NCBI GenBank assembly: GCA_028867735.1
Contig: JAGWFW010000003.1
Location: forward strand, 15,125 to 61,421
Direction: 5' to 3'
Source of the DNA: Nitrososphaerota archaeon
GTDB taxonomy: Archaea > Thermoproteota > Nitrososphaeria > Nitrososphaerales > Nitrosopumilaceae
Length of the DNA: 46,297 nt
How positions within the stretch are numbered: position 1 is the stretch's first letter; each line of letters opens with the position of its first letter. The position numbers were made by a program, and so were the translations under genes. Positions 9,130-17,226 of this stretch are shown here, piece after piece. The notes below the pieces were generated by a model. That model saw nothing but the letters and a program-made list of their open reading frames with translations, was not told where the DNA came from and made no database searches.

Positions 9130-9408
9130 CTGAGATGCAAAGGAATCTGCAGCAGGTTTGCGGCAAAAAGGCCAACTGATGGATTTCGATTTGTAGCAGG
9201 CCAGAGGCCGTGCTCCGTATGCGGAATCTTCATTGATGCCAGCTTGCACTCGCTGCAGCGCTGTCCCTGCTGCAATAACAAGCTACGATCAAACTCGCGA
9301 AATGGCAGGTCCCGGAAAAACAGGTTGAACATGCTGTACAGGTCAATAACCCGTCTCGTGGAAGGAAAAGAAGATACTGTGGAAATACTGCCACCCTTAA
9401 ATAAGTAA
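9130..9408 (+). CDS. Thaumarchaeal zinc-ribbon protein, probable CTG start
   Basis: This frame reads LRCKGICSRFAAKRP, then GFRFVAGQRPCSVCGIFI, then RCPCCNNKLRSNSRN. It matches a small zinc-ribbon family that is abundant in thaumarchaea, with CxxC followed by CPCC. There is no ATG, GTG or TTG between the in-frame TGA at 9115-9117 and the conserved part. A strong ribosome-binding site GAGGTGA (9116-9122) stands seven bases before CTG 9130, exactly where family members start, so CTG is probably the start codon. The alternative is a gene that lost its ATG. The C-terminal 25 residues seem longer than usual, and they contain the TATA box of the next gene. Confidence 0.55.
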   Translation: MRCKGICSRFAAKRPTDGFRFVAGQRPCSVCGIFIDASLHSLQRCPCCNNKLRSNSRNGRSRKNRLNMLYRSITRLVEGKEDTVEILPPLNK

Positions 9409-9418
9409 AAGGTGCATT

Positions 9419-10153
9419 ATGATATCAGACAAGATGGATAAAATCGAGACTGAAATAAAAGGCAAGGGAGAAGAAAAAGAGATAACGCTAGACGAGAGAA
9501 TGGTGCAACTTGTAATAGACGACACTCTTGGAATGTCGCTTGATGATTTTCAGGAGAACGACAAAAAAGTTTTGTCGGTGTTGAACCAGGACAGTGACTT
9601 GGCAGACAACCAGTATACGTTCAACGGTCTTGCAAGAAAACTGGGAATGCACCAGCAAAGCCTTTCAAGGTCCCTGCGCAGGCTAGAGTCCTCCGGCCTG
9701 GTAGAAAAAAGCCAGACAGGATACAGACTAAGCAAGAGCCTGAGGTCCATCATGGTCACAAAGTCTCGCTTGGATCTAGAGCACATATCAAAAAAGATCT
9801 CAAAACAACACCTCCAGTTTGTCCAGGTGCTACAGCTATACGTGCCAACAACAGTCGCAGTTGAAGAGATTGTAAGCAGGCTTGTAGGCAAGTGGTTTGG
9901 CAATCTGAGATGGATTGGGCTTGTTGAAGGGGACGGCGGATACGTCCTGCAATGGTCTAATGGAGACAGGTTCCAGGTAAACCTCAAGATCGTATCAAGA
10001 TATGCAATAGTGGAGAGCAACGCAGTAGGGGACAGGGACAAGGCAGAGTCTGTGATAAGCGCCTACCGCATATTTGAGCAGATAACCAAGGTGTTTCAGA
10101 AAACTAAATCCGGTACAAGAAGCAGCCTTGATTCTTTTAACCAGTACAACTGA
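9419..10153 (+). CDS. Winged-helix transcriptional regulator
   Basis: A 244-residue protein. Residues 1-45 are charged, about 45-105 form a winged helix-turn-helix (FNGLARKLGMHQQSLSRSLRRLESSGLVEK is the recognition region), and about 110-235 form a mixed alpha/beta domain with a predicted effector or dimer role (GKWFGNLRWIGLVEGDGGYVL). A CTTAAATAAG TATA element about 20 bp upstream lies at the very end of the preceding zinc-ribbon gene and supports this ATG. No ligand is recognised. The gene stands alone, and its 3' side is followed by the first copy of the hairpin element. Confidence 0.7.
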   Translation: MISDKMDKIETEIKGKGEEKEITLDERMVQLVIDDTLGMSLDDFQENDKKVLSVLNQDSDLADNQYTFNGLARKLGMHQQSLSRSLRRLESSGLVEKSQTGYRLSKSLRSIMVTKSRLDLEHISKKISKQHLQFVQVLQLYVPTTVAVEEIVSRLVGKWFGNLRWIGLVEGDGGYVLQWSNGDRFQVNLKIVSRYAIVESNAVGDRDKAESVISAYRIFEQITKVFQKTKSGTRSSLDSFNQYN

Positions 10154-10274
10154 GAACAGTGCAGGCATTACTGACATTCTCCCATCTCACGTCTGCATTA
10201 CATGCTTGCACGATAGGAACTAGAGAAAAAATACGCTATTTTTTAACAAATCATAAAATCGGAAATTCTTGAGG

Positions 10275-10300
10275 GGTTCGAACCTGTGAGGATTCGAATT
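10275..10300 (+). repeat. Hairpin element, copy A
   Basis: GGTTCGAA and TTCGAATT (two G-T pairs) form an 8-bp stem around the 10-nt loop CCTGTGAGGA. It lies 122 bp after the regulator stop and about 70 bp before the ABC transporter start. Related copies are at 12900-12932 and 14686-14711, and a loop-like match is at 16883-16898. Confidence 0.55.
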
Positions 10301-10327
10301 AGAATATCTCAAAATCTATATTGAAAA

Positions 10328-10361
10328 GGCGTATATAGTTTGTATCCTCCCCCCTAGGATA
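10328..10361 (+). promoter_or_regulatory. ABC transporter promoter with inverted repeat
   Basis: A GGCGTATATAG TATA box (about 10329-10339) lies 30-40 bp before the ATG at 10369. Between box and start, TATCCT (10343-10348) and AGGATA (10356-10361) form a 6-bp inverted repeat around CCCCCCT. Sitting at the transcript start, it could be a repressor site or a 5' stem-loop controlling the transporter. Confidence 0.5.
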
Positions 10362-10368
10362 GGTTGCC

Positions 10369-11163
10369 ATGAGTACCCAAGCCCTCAATGGTTCTAATGA
10401 AACCATTGGTGAAGTTCAACTTGAATGCAAAGACTTGGGATACTCTTATTCAGGATCAAGTTTTATCTTCAAGGACATTAATCTCAAAACGTATACTGAT
10501 GAACTAGTAGCCATAGTGGGGCCATCTGGAACGGGAAAATCTACACTTCTTCGAGTACTAGGAAATCTAATTCCTCCAACTACGGGGCACGTCTTTCTAA
10601 ACGGAACAGAAGTAAAGTCTCCATCTCCCAAGATCTCGCTTGTTCACCAGTCAATTGCTACATTTCCTTGGATGACCGCAGTTGATAATGTAAAGATAGT
10701 TTTACGAGGTAAAATCGAGGACAAAGAGGCAACGGAGATAGCAAAAAACATGATAGGCCTTGTAGGACTACGCGGTTATGAAGAGTCATATCCAAAGGAA
10801 ATGAGTGGTGGAATGAGGCAGAGGATTGCCATTGCAAGGGCTCTTGCAGCCTCTCCGACCATAATGTTGATGGACGAACCCTTTGTACATCTTGATGAGC
10901 TTACAGCGAACTCGCTAAGAAGCGAGATTTATTCAATTGTATTCAATCCAGTAAACGAACTAAAATCTGTGGTTCTTGTATCTCATAATCTACATGAAGT
11001 TGTTCAACTAGCAGACAGGGTTTACGTTATGGGAGGATCTCCGGCAGGAATCATAGATGAGATAAAAATTGATCTTCCACGGCCAAGATCAGAAGAAGAA
11101 CCTCTCTTTTATGAATATGTCAAGATGCTCTACAAGGATCTAATGCCAAAAGAAACCAAGTGA
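10369..11163 (+). CDS. ABC transporter ATP-binding protein (nitrate/sulfonate/taurine type)
   Basis: A complete ABC ATPase of 264 residues. It has Walker A GPSGTGKST at 51-59, the Q-loop Gln94 in LVHQSIATFPWM, signature MSGGM at 145-149, Walker B IMLMDEP at 165-171 and the H-loop His206. The layout is that of the SsuB/TauB/NrtD group. It is followed after eight bases by the permease, so the two form an operon. No periplasmic binding protein is encoded nearby, so the substrate cannot be named. The base composition is visibly more AT-rich than in the flanking genes. Confidence 0.9.
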   Translation: MSTQALNGSNETIGEVQLECKDLGYSYSGSSFIFKDINLKTYTDELVAIVGPSGTGKSTLLRVLGNLIPPTTGHVFLNGTEVKSPSPKISLVHQSIATFPWMTAVDNVKIVLRGKIEDKEATEIAKNMIGLVGLRGYEESYPKEMSGGMRQRIAIARALAASPTIMLMDEPFVHLDELTANSLRSEIYSIVFNPVNELKSVVLVSHNLHEVVQLADRVYVMGGSPAGIIDEIKIDLPRPRSEEEPLFYEYVKMLYKDLMPKETK

Positions 11164-11170
11164 TGGAATC

Positions 11171-12796
11171 ATGGAACTAACCACAATCACTCTTGCTACT
11201 CTTGCCAGTTTGAGCAGAGTAATTGTCTTGATTCTAATTTCCATAGTAAGCGGTTGGTTTCTATCATATTTTGCAGTAAAGAATAGGAGATTTGAGAACA
11301 TCTACATCTCTTTTGTCAATATATTCGAGTCTATTCCTGTGATAGGTTTTCTCCCTATTGTCTTGATAATCTTCATCACTGGCCTTGGTGGAACTCTTGG
11401 TGTAGAAATCGCAGCAGATTTTCTTGTCTTTGATGCCATAGTATGGAACATCTGGATTGGGCAGTATCAGGCATTCAAGACCATTCCGCAGCATCTCATC
11501 GAAGTTTCTGAAAATTATAATTTCGGTTGGTGGGGAAAGATGAGACATCTATACATTCCATTTTCGTATCCCCGGATTTCCTCAGACATATTCCCAAGTT
11601 TTGCTGACGCACTATTTTACATCATGGTAAGCGAGGTTTTTTCTGTGGGAATAACATCATACAAGGTCTTTGGCATTGGTACCTTGATAGTTCAAGCCAC
11701 ATCTGCAGGAGATCTAAACAGTGTGTACGAGTGTTTGGGAATTTTGGCATTAGGAGTTGTTGTAATTACCATTGTCTTTGGCGATTTCAGCAAGCATGCA
11801 GTTGCAAAATATGGCCTCAATACGCCAACTGAGATTAAACGACATTTTGTCTGGAGGCCCCACATAAGAAAATGGCGCACTGTTGCCAGCCCAACTTTTC
11901 AGTTTGCCCGATATACTACAAAAATGAAAACAGGTAGGGAAAATATCCAGACAGCTATGACGAAGGTTCGTACGAGTCCCTCATTTGAAAGATCAGGAAA
12001 ATACATCGGAAGGGCAATAGCTTGGCTCTTTCTAATCTTCATAGGATACTCTTCAATTCATGTAATACTGTCTATTCCCCATTCGCAATGGCTAGGCTAT
12101 TTTGAGCAGACTCCAAATCTTTTGTACCAAATGGGAATCGACTACATCAGGGTTTTTGTCGTAACTGTAGTGTCATTTGCTTTTGCAATATCGCTTGGAT
12201 ATTATCTTGCAAATCACAAGAAAATGAGTTCCACAATAACACCAGTGATACAGACAATCTCTGCCTTTCCAGCACCAGCTTATTTCCCGCTTGTGTTTGC
12301 TGCCATGGCTCCCTTTCTTATACACAACATACCTTTTGCAGAGACTGAAATTTTTGTAATGATACTGTGTTTTCTAGGTACGTTTTACTATGTATTTTTC
12401 GGGTTCTGGGTAGGAGTCAGGGCAATACCAACAGAATTTTTGGAACTTGTAGGAAATTACAAGATAGGGTTTTTCACCAAAATGAGAAGAATAATCCTTC
12501 CAGCCACATTCCCTTATCTGGTTACGGGACTATCGAGCACCATCAACAGTGCATGGGGGGGTCTTGCAGTAGGAGAATACTGGCCTAACATATACCAGAA
12601 CCAAACACTTCAGGTTCACACTGGTATGATGAAAGTGATTTCTGCAGGTTTAGCAAACAATGATGTTGGAATTGCTGCTTGGACATCACTGCTCTTTGCT
12701 GTAGTTGTTGGAGTGTATAGCATAGTGTTTACAAGAAACCTCATGGATCTTGCACGCAAAAAATACGTAATTGAAGAAGGAATCTACGCAGCGTGA
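11171..12796 (+). CDS. ABC transporter permease, two permease domains fused
   Basis: A 541-residue membrane protein containing two binding-protein-dependent permease domains. Each has the EAA coupling loop that contacts the ATPase: ENYNFGWWGKMRHLYIP in the N-terminal half (about 115-131) and GNYKIGFFTKMRRIILP in the C-terminal half. A basic cytoplasmic linker (about 215-280) joins them. One polypeptide therefore supplies both membrane halves, working with an ATPase dimer. The family is that of nitrate, sulfonate and taurine importers. The missing binding protein leaves open both substrate and direction. Confidence 0.88.
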   Translation: MELTTITLATLASLSRVIVLILISIVSGWFLSYFAVKNRRFENIYISFVNIFESIPVIGFLPIVLIIFITGLGGTLGVEIAADFLVFDAIVWNIWIGQYQAFKTIPQHLIEVSENYNFGWWGKMRHLYIPFSYPRISSDIFPSFADALFYIMVSEVFSVGITSYKVFGIGTLIVQATSAGDLNSVYECLGILALGVVVITIVFGDFSKHAVAKYGLNTPTEIKRHFVWRPHIRKWRTVASPTFQFARYTTKMKTGRENIQTAMTKVRTSPSFERSGKYIGRAIAWLFLIFIGYSSIHVILSIPHSQWLGYFEQTPNLLYQMGIDYIRVFVVTVVSFAFAISLGYYLANHKKMSSTITPVIQTISAFPAPAYFPLVFAAMAPFLIHNIPFAETEIFVMILCFLGTFYYVFFGFWVGVRAIPTEFLELVGNYKIGFFTKMRRIILPATFPYLVTGLSSTINSAWGGLAVGEYWPNIYQNQTLQVHTGMMKVISAGLANNDVGIAAWTSLLFAVVVGVYSIVFTRNLMDLARKKYVIEEGIYAA

Positions 12797-12811
12797 ATTT
12801 TGGCTTGGGTT

Positions 12812-12877
12812 ATGAATTTTAGATATTATGCAATCGTGTTGTTAGCGTTATTCTCGGTTGGATCTTTGTTCTTTTAA
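12812..12877 (+). CDS. Possible 21-residue hydrophobic peptide
   Basis: A tiny frame begins 15 bp after the permease stop and encodes MNFRYYAIVLLALFSVGSLFF, one short membrane-spanning stretch with a basic start. It has no clear ribosome-binding site. It could be a small accessory membrane peptide of the transporter or a chance frame. Position and composition are the only support. Confidence 0.25.
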   Translation: MNFRYYAIVLLALFSVGSLFF

Positions 12878-12899
12878 GATTCAAAAATAAAAAATTAAG

Positions 12900-12932
12900 A
12901 CTGGATTCAGACCTGTGAGAGTCCGTGCCAGT
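12900..12932 (+). repeat. Hairpin element, copy B
   Basis: ACTGG and CCAGT close a structure that contains GGATTC, ACCTGTGAG (12911-12919) and GAGTCC. The loop sequence matches copy A at 10275-10300. It lies 104 bp after the permease stop. The rest of the 311-bp gap before the next gene holds the tiny ORF at 12812 and no other recognised feature. Confidence 0.5.
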
Positions 12933-13107
12933 TATTCTATAACTATTTTAGACTACATCTGGGATGGTAGTCTACTGCTTGAGATAAGTGTGGAATCAAG
13001 ATGGGAAGACAAACCATACAACTGCACTAACCTTGCATAGACTTTTTATTATTACCTAATTCCGTCAATCCTGTGGCCAAGAAATTCACAAGTTATTGGA
13101 GAAGATC

Positions 13108-14580
13108 ATGACGACTCGGATTGAGAGTTATAGTTATCTTGTGCTCGCTTTAATCCTGATAATTTCGGCTTTTACACATCTTTGGAACGCTGCGGGCTTT
13201 CCAGATATTTTCTTTGATGAGGGAGTATACATGCACAGAACAATGCACGTTTTAGATGGCTTTGGTCCCGAAGAAGGAGATCTATACGATCATCCTTTTT
13301 TTGGACAGATTTTTCTTGCAGGAGTCCTTAAAATCATTGGATATCCGTACGCCTTAAATTCCTCAGGAGACGAAAGTTCGATCTCTCTGCTTTATTTGAT
13401 TCCAAGAATTCTCATGGGGATTCTTGCTGTAATTGATACTTTTCTCATTTTCAAGATAGCAGAGAAACGTTATGACAAAAAAGTAGCATTGATTTCTTCA
13501 GCCTTATTTGCTGTAATGCCCATATCGTGGTTATTTAGAAGAATTCTGCTTGATAACATACTCCTTCCTTTTCTCTTACTGTCAATATTGTCTGCCCTCT
13601 ACTCAAAGGACTCTAAACACAAAATTCCCCTGATCTTGTTATCTGGTATTTGTTTAGGCCTTGCAATATTTACAAAAATTCCAGTCTTTACCTTCCTGCC
13701 GCTTGTCGGCAGTCTTGTCTTTTTCTACAATCAAAAGCGCTACAGGATACTCTTGCTGTGGTTAGCACCGGTAATTCTGATTCCTCTTGCATGGCCCATC
13801 CAGAGCATAGAGTCCGACCACTTCTCTAATTGGATACACGATGTATTTTATTTGCAGACTCACAGAGTTGGCGGATCAGATCTATACGCCATCTCTAAAA
13901 CTTTTGCAGAAATAGATCCAGTTCTATTTTGGCTTGGTATTGGTGCTCTTGCTTTTGCTGCCTTTAGAAGGGATTATTTTCTACTTGGCTGGTTTATTCC
14001 TTTTATAATTTTCCTGTATTTGATTGGTTATAATCAATACTTTTACTGGATCCCAATTGTACCTGTGATGTGTATTTCCATAGGGGTTTCCATAGTAAGA
14101 TTGTTTGAAAAAATCCCTAGGAGGAAAACCTCAAAGATATGTTTGTGTATAATGATATCTGGCATCTGCCTTTTTGGACTAGTCAACCTTGTACAGCTAA
14201 TTAACACAGATATGACAAAAGCAGAATACTCGGCCATCTCTTATGTTGCGCAAAATGTAAAAAATGACGAGTATGACAAGATCATCTATGCGGGACCAAC
14301 TTATTCTTGGATATTAAGTGATGTCTTTCTCAAACAGAATGTGTGGTTTTATCACTATGTAGACTATGAACACGCTCATATCGCCAAGACTCTGCTTATT
14401 GCAGATCCTCATTTCCTAATTGATTCCAGGACAGAAAAAAATCTTGCAGTTCTCTATAATTCCACAAAAACCACAAAAATAATTGATGGAAATCTATCAA
14501 ATTATGATACTTCACATTATCCCTATCAAAGTCTAGATTATACCCTTGAGGGAAAACATATAGAAATTAGAACAAAATAA
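13108..14580 (+). CDS. Membrane glycosyltransferase of the PMT/ArnT (GT39-like) type
   Basis: A 490-residue protein with about a dozen predicted membrane helices. The acidic motif FFDEGVYMHRTMH (Asp37, Glu38) follows the first helix, and DHPFFGQIF (61-69) follows in the first extracellular loop. This is the layout of GT-C enzymes that move a sugar from a lipid-phosphate carrier to protein or lipid. The start is ATG 13108, with GGAG six bases ahead, rather than the in-frame TTG 13096. It likely acts in surface glycosylation. Acceptor and sugar are unknown. It shares the AT-rich character of the ABC genes before it. Confidence 0.75.
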   Translation: MTTRIESYSYLVLALILIISAFTHLWNAAGFPDIFFDEGVYMHRTMHVLDGFGPEEGDLYDHPFFGQIFLAGVLKIIGYPYALNSSGDESSISLLYLIPRILMGILAVIDTFLIFKIAEKRYDKKVALISSALFAVMPISWLFRRILLDNILLPFLLLSILSALYSKDSKHKIPLILLSGICLGLAIFTKIPVFTFLPLVGSLVFFYNQKRYRILLLWLAPVILIPLAWPIQSIESDHFSNWIHDVFYLQTHRVGGSDLYAISKTFAEIDPVLFWLGIGALAFAAFRRDYFLLGWFIPFIIFLYLIGYNQYFYWIPIVPVMCISIGVSIVRLFEKIPRRKTSKICLCIMISGICLFGLVNLVQLINTDMTKAEYSAISYVAQNVKNDEYDKIIYAGPTYSWILSDVFLKQNVWFYHYVDYEHAHIAKTLLIADPHFLIDSRTEKNLAVLYNSTKTTKIIDGNLSNYDTSHYPYQSLDYTLEGKHIEIRTK

Positions 14581-14685
14581 TTTAACAGATTATTTATGCA
14601 ATAAATGTGATATTGGGCAAATTGTCTTGGAGATGAAAGGGTAAACTTCTGCAATGATTCAGTAATTTATTGATCAGACCTTTAG

Positions 14686-14711
14686 GGTTCGAATCTATGA
14701 ATGTCCGAATC
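14686..14711 (+). repeat. Hairpin element, copy C
   Basis: GGTTCGAA and TCCGAATC form a near-complete stem around the 10-nt loop TCTATGAATG. The arms correspond to copy A, with changed bases in the 3' arm that mostly keep pairing. It lies 106 bp after the glycosyltransferase stop and before an A-rich tract. Confidence 0.5.
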
Positions 14712-14792
14712 TTACAGGATTCAAAACAAAAATAAAAAAATTAGGAAAAGGGCTCAGGCTTGTGCAAGTGAGTCCTGCAGTGCTTGAATCGT

Positions 14793-15245
14793 TTAGCTTT
14801 GCTTTAACACCAGGCCAATTTCCATGACAACCTTGGAATAGGAAACCGAGGTTACTTTTTCCACTTGGGGCAGACTTTCTGCATAATATGCGGCATCCCA
14901 CTTGTCCTGCCAGCTGGTGGATTTTGCTTCCACTACAAGGATTTTTGCCGCAGGATTTGCCTGATGAGCCTGTTCCACATAAAATGATACGTCTGAACCT
15001 GATGGAAGGTTTGAGTTTGAGATGCCAAACGGCTTGGCTACCTCAAGACAGCCGTTTGTCATGGTACAGGCAGCAAGGCCGTATTGAGTACTGTATTCTG
15101 CCAAATCGTTTTCCAAGGTAGGATTGTCAGATGTTACAACAATTGCAATCATGGAACCCGCACCTGCTGCAGATGCATGCGGAATGATCAGAGACGAGCA
15201 AAGAACCAGTAGAAACATGCCAATGAAAATGTTCGATCTGTTCAA
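14793..15245 (-). CDS. Short exported S53-peptidase-like protein, catalytic parts missing
   Basis: A 150-residue exported protein with a signal peptide (to about residue 26, HASAAGAG). The mature part resembles the start of the S53/subtilase-like domain found in thaumarchaeal exported peptidases: MIAIVVTSDNPTLENDLAEY, then QYGLAACTMTNGCL, then AKILVVEAKS. Full enzymes are several hundred residues and carry a Ser nucleophile in SGTSM-like context, which is absent here. It is therefore a truncated or inactive relative, perhaps a binding or inhibitor protein. The family link is by pattern recognition and needs a profile search. Confidence 0.55.
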   Translation of the reverse strand: MNRSNIFIGMFLLVLCSSLIIPHASAAGAGSMIAIVVTSDNPTLENDLAEYSTQYGLAACTMTNGCLEVAKPFGISNSNLPSGSDVSFYVEQAHQANPAAKILVVEAKSTSWQDKWDAAYYAESLPQVEKVTSVSYSKVVMEIGLVLKQS

Positions 15246-15377
15246 CCTGCCTCATCTTATGCATTCCTTCCTATTATGCTCTTGTCAATGTCTTGCCTAC
15301 AAGAAATCCAGGTGTTAGAATGGAATATGAAATTTTTTCCAATGTCTGAAAACATTCCACTGGAGAAAACGAGTATG

Positions 15378-16019
15378 TCAAGAGTGTTTCTCATGGTTTG
15401 ATATGGTTTCAAGCGCGGCCCTCTTTGCAGCAAGGTCGGCGGTTTTCTTGTTTTCCGCGCTGGCAACAATCACCACGTCCCCGTTTTTGGGATGCAGCTT
15501 GCCAATTATCTCCAGGGTCAGTTTCCTGTCCTTGATTGGAATGTCGTAGCTCCTGTCAGACGTGAACAGGCCGTCATCCATGAATATCAGGGTGGTTGCA
15601 CCAAGCGCGCCTATCTTTATGGCGGCATCTCTCTGCTCGATTCCGCTCCCGACGTCTTTTGCAAGGCCCCTGACAAGTATTGCATGGTTGAACCTGCCTA
15701 TGGTAATCGAGCACTCTCTGATGTCAGTCTCGGCAGGTATGGCCTCGTTTAGTTTTGAAAACAGCGCCTTTCCCCTGTTTGTCAGTATCATTCCTGCCTT
15801 TGACGTAGTGACAAGCTCGTTCATCTTGAGGTGCTTTACCAAGGTCTTGATAGAGCCCTCTCCCAAGCCTGTCTCTTCAATTAAAAAAGATCTGCTTGCC
15901 TTTGTGTTTGTGTGCATTACCTGGAGTGTCTTGAAAATGTGTGCCGGCTCAAACGATAACATCCTGCTTGGATAGTACCGCTGTGACACCTTGTCGAGCA
16001 GTTTGACAACATTATGCAT
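15378..16019 (-). CDS. DUF4443-type regulator with N-terminal winged helix
   Basis: A 213-residue archaeal protein. Residues about 20-80 form a winged helix-turn-helix (SFLIEETGLGEGSIKTLVKHL then KAGMILTNRGKALF). The rest is an alpha/beta domain with DAAIKIGALGATTLIFMDDG and GDVVIVASAENKKTADLAAKRAALE, the DUF4443 pattern. It lies 32 bp downstream of the NiCoT gene on the same strand, so the two are probably co-transcribed. A nickel- or metal-linked regulatory role follows only from that neighbourhood. Confidence 0.65.
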   Translation of the reverse strand: MHNVVKLLDKVSQRYYPSRMLSFEPAHIFKTLQVMHTNTKASRSFLIEETGLGEGSIKTLVKHLKMNELVTTSKAGMILTNRGKALFSKLNEAIPAETDIRECSITIGRFNHAILVRGLAKDVGSGIEQRDAAIKIGALGATTLIFMDDGLFTSDRSYDIPIKDRKLTLEIIGKLHPKNGDVVIVASAENKKTADLAAKRAALETISNHEKHS

Positions 16020-16051
16020 TATGGTTCAATGGCGGGCAGTTTTTATTTAAA

Positions 16052-16846
16052 TTAATTTGTGATGCTTTCAGGCTGCCTGTTCTTTCTTACGCGCGCATAG
16101 GTAAACGTGCAAACCAACACTCCTACTGCCAGTACCGGGCCCGTGTATTCTGGAACTATGTCTGAATTGCTGAAACTCTCGTAGAATGAAAAAGATGCGA
16201 TTATCAGCGCTGTTGCACTCAGTGCATACGACAGGTATCTGAAACCCGCAGTTCCAAGCGTCCTGACAAATGCTGCCCTGAACAGCACGCTGTCAAGTGT
16301 ATCCATTGCAATCATGCCTATGCCAAACACTGCCATCATCTCAAGTGCCGACTCGATTCCGCCCAGTACAGTGGCGGCCGCAGACAGGGCTATTGCAGAA
16401 AGCTGCGTGGCCGTGTCAAACCCCAGGCCAAAAACTATGCCGACAGCAAAGGACGATCCCATGGTGCCCATGAATCTGGTGCGTGGAAGAATCTTGCCTG
16501 CCAGTATGGCGGCAGAAGTCTTGCCGTATCTTTTCATGGCATAAAAGTTGACCGTACCGATAATCCCAAGCGCGGCAGCTCCTGTCAGTCCAGTTGACAG
16601 GGAAAAAATTCCGCCCTGGTTGATTATGCTTGAAGCGACAAGGACCATGAGAATCATCTCTGCAAGAATCGATACCATGTGGCCCGAGCTGAATCCGGCA
16701 CCTACCCACTTGGCCCGCTTTGATGCGTTGTTGAATCGAATCAGGTTGTCTATGGCTGTGATGTGATCCACATCAAGCGCATGACGAAACCCCATTGCAA
16801 CCAGCGTCAGGCCAGTCGCAAGCCATGCCCAGGATGCATCTATCAT
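16052..16846 (-). CDS. Nickel/cobalt transporter, NiCoT family
   Basis: A membrane permease with the NiCoT signature GFRHALDVDHITAIDN in the second helix, whose two His and Asp bind Ni or Co ions. A second family motif, VFGLGFDTATQL, occurs in the middle, with about seven to eight helices in all. The frame opens at TTG 16873, but ATG 16846 gives the usual length and follows a GGGAGAAGG stretch. Nickel would serve urease or other Ni enzymes, none of which is in the window. Upstream are a perfect 7-3-7 inverted repeat and a TATA box. It probably shares a transcript with the DUF4443 regulator. Confidence 0.88.
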   Translation of the reverse strand: MIDASWAWLATGLTLVAMGFRHALDVDHITAIDNLIRFNNASKRAKWVGAGFSSGHMVSILAEMILMVLVASSIINQGGIFSLSTGLTGAAALGIIGTVNFYAMKRYGKTSAAILAGKILPRTRFMGTMGSSFAVGIVFGLGFDTATQLSAIALSAAATVLGGIESALEMMAVFGIGMIAMDTLDSVLFRAAFVRTLGTAGFRYLSYALSATALIIASFSFYESFSNSDIVPEYTGPVLAVGVLVCTFTYARVRKNRQPESITN

Positions 16847-16882
16847 GGCATGCCTTCTCCCAAGCTGCGGCAACTGTGGAAA

Positions 16883-16898
16883 CTCACAGGTTGAATCC
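16883..16898 (-). repeat. Partial match to the hairpin-element loop (copy D)
   Basis: On the minus strand this reads GGATTCAACCTGTGAG, sharing ACCTGTGAG and GGATTC with copy B. It lies between the NiCoT TATA box and start, so it would be in the 5' leader of that message. Only one arm is convincing, so the kinship is uncertain. Confidence 0.3.
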
Positions 16899-16910
16899 TG
16901 TTATGTTATT

Positions 16911-16931
16911 ATTTAAACTGTTGGACAGTTT
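16911..16931 (-). promoter_or_regulatory. NiCoT promoter with 7-3-7 inverted repeat
   Basis: AAACTGT (16915-16921) and ACAGTTT (16925-16931) form a perfect inverted repeat around TGG. It directly abuts the minus-strand TATA box TTTAAATAATAA of the NiCoT gene. The position fits an operator controlling metal uptake. The sequence differs from the known NikR palindrome. The remaining stretch to 17226 holds the FtsX-gene promoter and no other feature I can support. Confidence 0.5.
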
Positions 16932-17226
16932 ATCCAAGATACTGGGAAAAAGAATCACAATGCGCCGATTCATGAAACGATCAAGGCACTGTCTCGGGTT
17001 TTCAGGATGCGGCAAACTGCCAGAAATAAATAAAATTTCAGCACATGTTAGGAGAATGTACTGCTGGGTTTATCTGTAATCAGGAATACCTGAAACCAGA
17101 GGACTGTCTTGTGGTCAATTTGAAAAACCAAGAAAGCAGGATCATGTGCTATGAAACCATCCCTGATGCATGTTCCAATTTCTTTTTAATGGTGCAGGAA
17201 AATTGCCTGACGTAAGGTGACTTGAT

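Noticed and set aside
10270-10300. Possible tRNA, from the TTCGAA stretch that resembles a T-loop
   Set aside because: No acceptor stem, anticodon arm or D-arm fits around it. The same is true at 14686. They are better explained as the hairpin element.
10369-12796. Calling the ABC genes a nitrate or taurine importer
   Set aside because: The families are related, but without a binding protein the substrate cannot be assigned.
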